Origin: Paraburkholderia graminis C4D1M
Lineage (GTDB): Bacteria > Pseudomonadota > Gammaproteobacteria > Burkholderiales > Burkholderiaceae
Length of the DNA stretch: 64,000 nt
Assembly: GCF_000172415.1 (NCBI RefSeq)
Contig: NZ_ABLD01000001.1
Span: 62,001-126,000, forward strand
Direction: 5' to 3'
The number at the start of each line of letters is the position of its first letter. The first letter of the stretch is position 1. Of the stretch, positions 61,722-64,000 are shown one piece after another. Made by a program: the position numbers and the translations under genes. The notes below the pieces were generated by a model. It worked only from the letters and a program-made list of their open reading frames with translations, did not search any database and had not been told where the DNA came from.

Positions 61722-61725
61722 ATGA
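61498..61725 (+). CDS. Possible Arg-rich leader ORF coupled to the next gene
   Basis: This 75-residue ORF starts at a GTG with GGAGAGG seven bases upstream and about 18 bases after the predicted transcription start. Its TGA overlaps the ATG of the following gene. The product is very basic and has no recognised domain. It could be a regulatory leader peptide, or chance. Confidence 0.3.
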   Translation: MFFRLRRPSANHRRRRYAGRHVRATRYPFHSTSPCSRPASQLVFRWSQAWPRWLFTRIGSRGGTTLLRRIQGVWT

Positions 61726-62042
61726 AACTACGATTATTGATGGTGTTTGTGAGCGCTCTTCTTTTTCTCGCGCCGCGCGCTGCGAGCGCAGGCGACATGA
61801 CGAGCGAGCCTGGCGTTGGGACATCGACGGCGACGCCCGCCAGCGAAAGGCTGATGAACCATGCGAACGAATCGGCACAGGCCACGACCGACATGTCGTT
61901 GAGCGAGCCCACCGGAGGCGCTTCGCAGCCGGCGCAAAACGTTTCCTATGGAGGCGTCGCGGCAGGGCGCTCAGAAGCCGGCAGCCGGCAAAATATGCGC
62001 TGTTCCGGCGGCCCGCAATGCACTATTTACTTTGGCCAGTGA
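61722..62042 (+). CDS. Small exported protein of unknown function
   Basis: The 106-residue protein has a signal peptide (L-M-V-F-V-S-A-L-L-F-L then A-A-S-A-G) and a low-complexity Ser/Thr/Ala-rich mature part ending in a C-S-G-G-P-Q-C loop. AAGGAG lies seven bases before the ATG. No function is recognised. Confidence 0.7.
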   Translation: MKLRLLMVFVSALLFLAPRAASAGDMTSEPGVGTSTATPASERLMNHANESAQATTDMSLSEPTGGASQPAQNVSYGGVAAGRSEAGSRQNMRCSGGPQCTIYFGQ

Positions 62043-62118
62043 AATAAAGGCGCTCGGCGTTGCTATTCGAAGCAGTGCATGAGGCAGCGGGTTTCGACGC
62101 CGCTGCCTCGCGGTTCTT

Positions 62119-62397
62119 TTATGCCAAAGCGGATTGCGTCGTCGAGTGATCGGTGCTGTCGACGATGCGGCTCACCATTGCCTCCACGCCCGGCCCTTGC
62201 ATCGCCGCGCGCTCGCCGAAGCGGCGGAACTCGTCCAGCAGCGAGCGCCACGACGCGTGCCAGCGCGTTTCCTTGATGCACGCGCCCGACGGATCGGCGA
62301 TTCGCAGTATGCCGCTATCAGGATAGAAAGTCAGAGTAACCGGCATGCCGTCGATAACGCAGGTCGCGGTGCAAGGGCGGTTGTTCACCATGTTCAA
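62119..62397 (-). CDS. Small protein of unknown function (92 residues)
   Basis: The ORF gives a regular protein (A-T-C-V-I-D-G-M-P-V-T-L-T-F-Y-P-D-S-G-I-L-R-I) followed by a helical part. It is most likely a real cytoplasmic protein. The ATG at 62391 is an alternative start. Confidence 0.6.
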   Translation of the reverse strand: MNMVNNRPCTATCVIDGMPVTLTFYPDSGILRIADPSGACIKETRWHASWRSLLDEFRRFGERAAMQGPGVEAMVSRIVDSTDHSTTQSALA

Positions 62398-62489
62398 TGT
62401 CCTCTAATCGAGCAATGAGTACGTTGGATGTGGTTTCCCGTCAGCAAGCACCATGCCCAGCCCGTTAGCGTGTCTAGTGCGTCTTTCCT

Positions 62490-62888
62490 CTACGCGTATT
62501 TATCGCCGACCGTGCTGCGAATCGGATAGGTGTCGTAGACGATGATCATCCGTTCGATGATTGCGTTCTCATCGAATTCGAATACATCGACGCATTCAAA
62601 GCGCACCGCCGAGCCGTCTTTCAGTCCCCAATCGTAGATGAAGTAACCCGTCGCGCGCGGAGCTCCTGTCGCACTCACGCAAATGTCGATAGGTGTGATC
62701 GTGCTTTTGCCAGACGCCGCATTGACCTTTGCAAAGAACGGCGCCGGCTTCATCCAGCCGAGAAACGGCGAGAAGATTTGCGCGTCCGGTGTGAACAATG
62801 CGCAAATCGCGCCGACGTCGCCGCGTTCCAGCGCTGCGAGGTAAGTACGAATCTGCTCCGTGTATAGTTCTTTCGACGATGAATTCAC
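62490..62888 (-). CDS. SnoaL/NTF2-like protein
   Basis: The 132-residue protein has a SnoaL-like alpha+beta barrel pattern (Y-L-A-A-L-E-R-G-D-V-G-A-I-C-A-L-F-T-P-D-A-Q-I at the start, and D-V-F-E-F-D-E-N-A-I-I later). The GTG at 62888 has AAGGAGG six bases upstream, which fixes the start. It diverges from the LysR gene across 75 bp, so that regulator probably controls it. The substrate is unknown. Confidence 0.82.
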   Translation of the reverse strand: MNSSSKELYTEQIRTYLAALERGDVGAICALFTPDAQIFSPFLGWMKPAPFFAKVNAASGKSTITPIDICVSATGAPRATGYFIYDWGLKDGSAVRFECVDVFEFDENAIIERMIIVYDTYPIRSTVGDKYA

Positions 62889-62963
62889 GATCGTCCTCCT
62901 TATTGGCAATCCGACCCGTCTGAACAAACGGGCATCCGGTATCGACACCATAGCGATGCACCG

Positions 62964-63953
62964 ATGACCGAACCATCGAAAAATTTGCAAGCCGGGTATG
63001 CCGCGCTCGCATATCCGCTTGCCGACCTCACGCGCCGCTTGCCGACACTCGCGGCATTGCAGTCATTCGTGGCGGCCGGGCATTTCGGCAGCGTCAGCAA
63101 AGCCGCGGATCATCTGTGCCGCACGCAAGGCGCGGTGAGTCGCCAGATTCAGCAACTGGAAGCGCACTATCGCTGCGCGCTTTTCGTGCGCCATGCGTCG
63201 GGGCTGACACTGACCGCCGAGGGACAGGCGCTGCAGGCCGTCGCAGTCGATGTACTTGCGCGGCTCGTCGAGCATGCCGATCTACACGCTGCAACGGGCG
63301 CGGTTCTCACGCTGCGATTACCATCGACGTTTGCGATCCGATGGCTGCTGCCGCGGCTTTCGGACATCAATAGCGCGCTGAAGGGAATCGAGTTGCGCAT
63401 CTCGACTTCATCCGACGACACGCCGGAATTCACTACGCCCGACATCGACGCGATTGTCGTGCGCGGCAGTGGACAGTGGGCGGGACTGAATGCGATACCT
63501 TTGTTTGCAGAGACGCTGACTCCAATGTGCACGCCGGAGGTGGCCGCATCGCTGACATGTTTAGCCGACCTCGCGCGCATCACGTTGCTGCATCCCGGGC
63601 CCAGTCATGACGAATGGCGATGCTGGCTAGACAGTGCGCTTACTAAAGATGTCGATGCCGACAGGGGACTGGTCCTCGACACACTGGAATTGACACTCAC
63701 CGCCGCCGCGCAAGGACACGGTGTCGCTATCGGCGATGCAAGGATGGCAAGAGACCGAATCGAAGCGGGAGTGCTCGTCACGCCCTTCGATCACGTCGCG
63801 CGCAACGGCCTCGGCTACTTTCTCGTCTATCCGTCGCAACGCGCGCCGCAGCACAAGATTCGCGCGCTTGCCGAATCTCTCGCGACGATGGCGGAAGAAG
63901 AACAATCGATACCGTCTTCGTCTTTGACCGCGCGTGCAAAGCTTCCGCTTTAA
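62964..63953 (+). CDS. LysR-family regulator (GcvA-like)
   Basis: The 329-residue protein has an HTH at about 32-60 (F-V-A-A-G-H-F-G-S-V-S-K-A-A-D-H-L-C-R-T-Q-G-A-V-S) after an extended N-terminus and a LysR effector domain. The R-R-L-P-T-L-A-A-L-Q-S-F start is typical of the GcvA group. It faces the SnoaL-like gene. Confidence 0.9.
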   Translation: MTEPSKNLQAGYAALAYPLADLTRRLPTLAALQSFVAAGHFGSVSKAADHLCRTQGAVSRQIQQLEAHYRCALFVRHASGLTLTAEGQALQAVAVDVLARLVEHADLHAATGAVLTLRLPSTFAIRWLLPRLSDINSALKGIELRISTSSDDTPEFTTPDIDAIVVRGSGQWAGLNAIPLFAETLTPMCTPEVAASLTCLADLARITLLHPGPSHDEWRCWLDSALTKDVDADRGLVLDTLELTLTAAAQGHGVAIGDARMARDRIEAGVLVTPFDHVARNGLGYFLVYPSQRAPQHKIRALAESLATMAEEEQSIPSSSLTARAKLPL

Positions 63954-64000
63954 TGCATCGCCACGCGTCGCGATGCATCGCACATGCATTAAGCGCGCGT

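Noticed and set aside
1..64000. tRNA, rRNA, insertion sequences, prophage or integrase genes
   Set aside because: None was recognised by reading. A tRNA scan and a transposase search would settle this; I did not run them.

Overview
The window looks like chromosome from a high-GC member of the Burkholderiaceae, most like Paraburkholderia or Caballeronia. This rests on codon and protein style, the many LysR regulators, OmpC-type porins, an H-NS-like short protein, and C1 genes of the kind seen in facultative methylotrophs of that group. No rRNA, tRNA, insertion sequence, phage gene or CRISPR array was recognised.

Left block (1-16980): one-carbon metabolism. On the minus strand lie tetrahydromethanopterin (H4MPT) C1-transfer genes: a partial RimK-like ATP-grasp ligase, mch, a second ATP-grasp protein (Orf5-like), mtdB, a beta-RFAP synthase-like GHMP protein and a pterin carbinolamine dehydratase-like protein. 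Divergent from these is a long plus-strand run: xoxF (lanthanide-type methanol dehydrogenase), a cytochrome c (xoxG), xoxJ, an unknown exported protein, a CbbR-like LysR regulator, then moxR-mxaS-mxaA-mxaC-mxaK-mxaL homologues. Together they would oxidise methanol in the periplasm and formaldehyde in the cytoplasm. The window contains no mxaF/mxaI, fae, fhc, formate dehydrogenase or PQQ genes.

16981-23860: a D-amino-acid locus (YheO/DauR-type regulator, ornithine-cyclodeaminase-like protein, amino-acid binding protein, FAD D-amino-acid dehydrogenase), an Ap4A-phosphorylase-like protein, and a LysR/alpha-beta-hydrolase divergent pair. 23861-27401: three surface-glycan genes (acyltransferase, GT2, TupA-like ATP-grasp). 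27700-31100: a hybrid histidine kinase with an N-terminal MEDS domain and a YcaC-like hydrolase.

31170-40130: a compact hydroxycinnamate (ferulate) module. The ech-vdh-fcs operon faces a transporter-porin-tannase/feruloyl-esterase operon across an intergenic region with four related palindromes. It would take plant ferulate esters to vanillate; later demethylation of vanillate would supply C1 units to the left block.

40180-49500: a two-repeat lipoprotein, a diguanylate cyclase, LysR/SDR, VOC, TetR, a fatty-acid desaturase, an orphan OmpR-type response regulator and a second porin followed by a 13-unit heptanucleotide array. 49770-54250: a probable sulfate-ester operon (small exported protein, lipoprotein sulfatase with an atypical CAITR active-site motif, exported formylglycine-generating enzyme, MetQ/NlpA-like binding protein). 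54280-64000: cdh-like lipoprotein, amidase, ferritin-like protein, FMN reductase, a candidate anti-Shine-Dalgarno small RNA, a J-domain protein, a LMW-phosphatase/ArsC-like protein, an H-NS-like protein, small hypotheticals, and a SnoaL/LysR divergent pair.

All calls were made by reading the sequence. No homology search, GC computation or RNA folding program was run.
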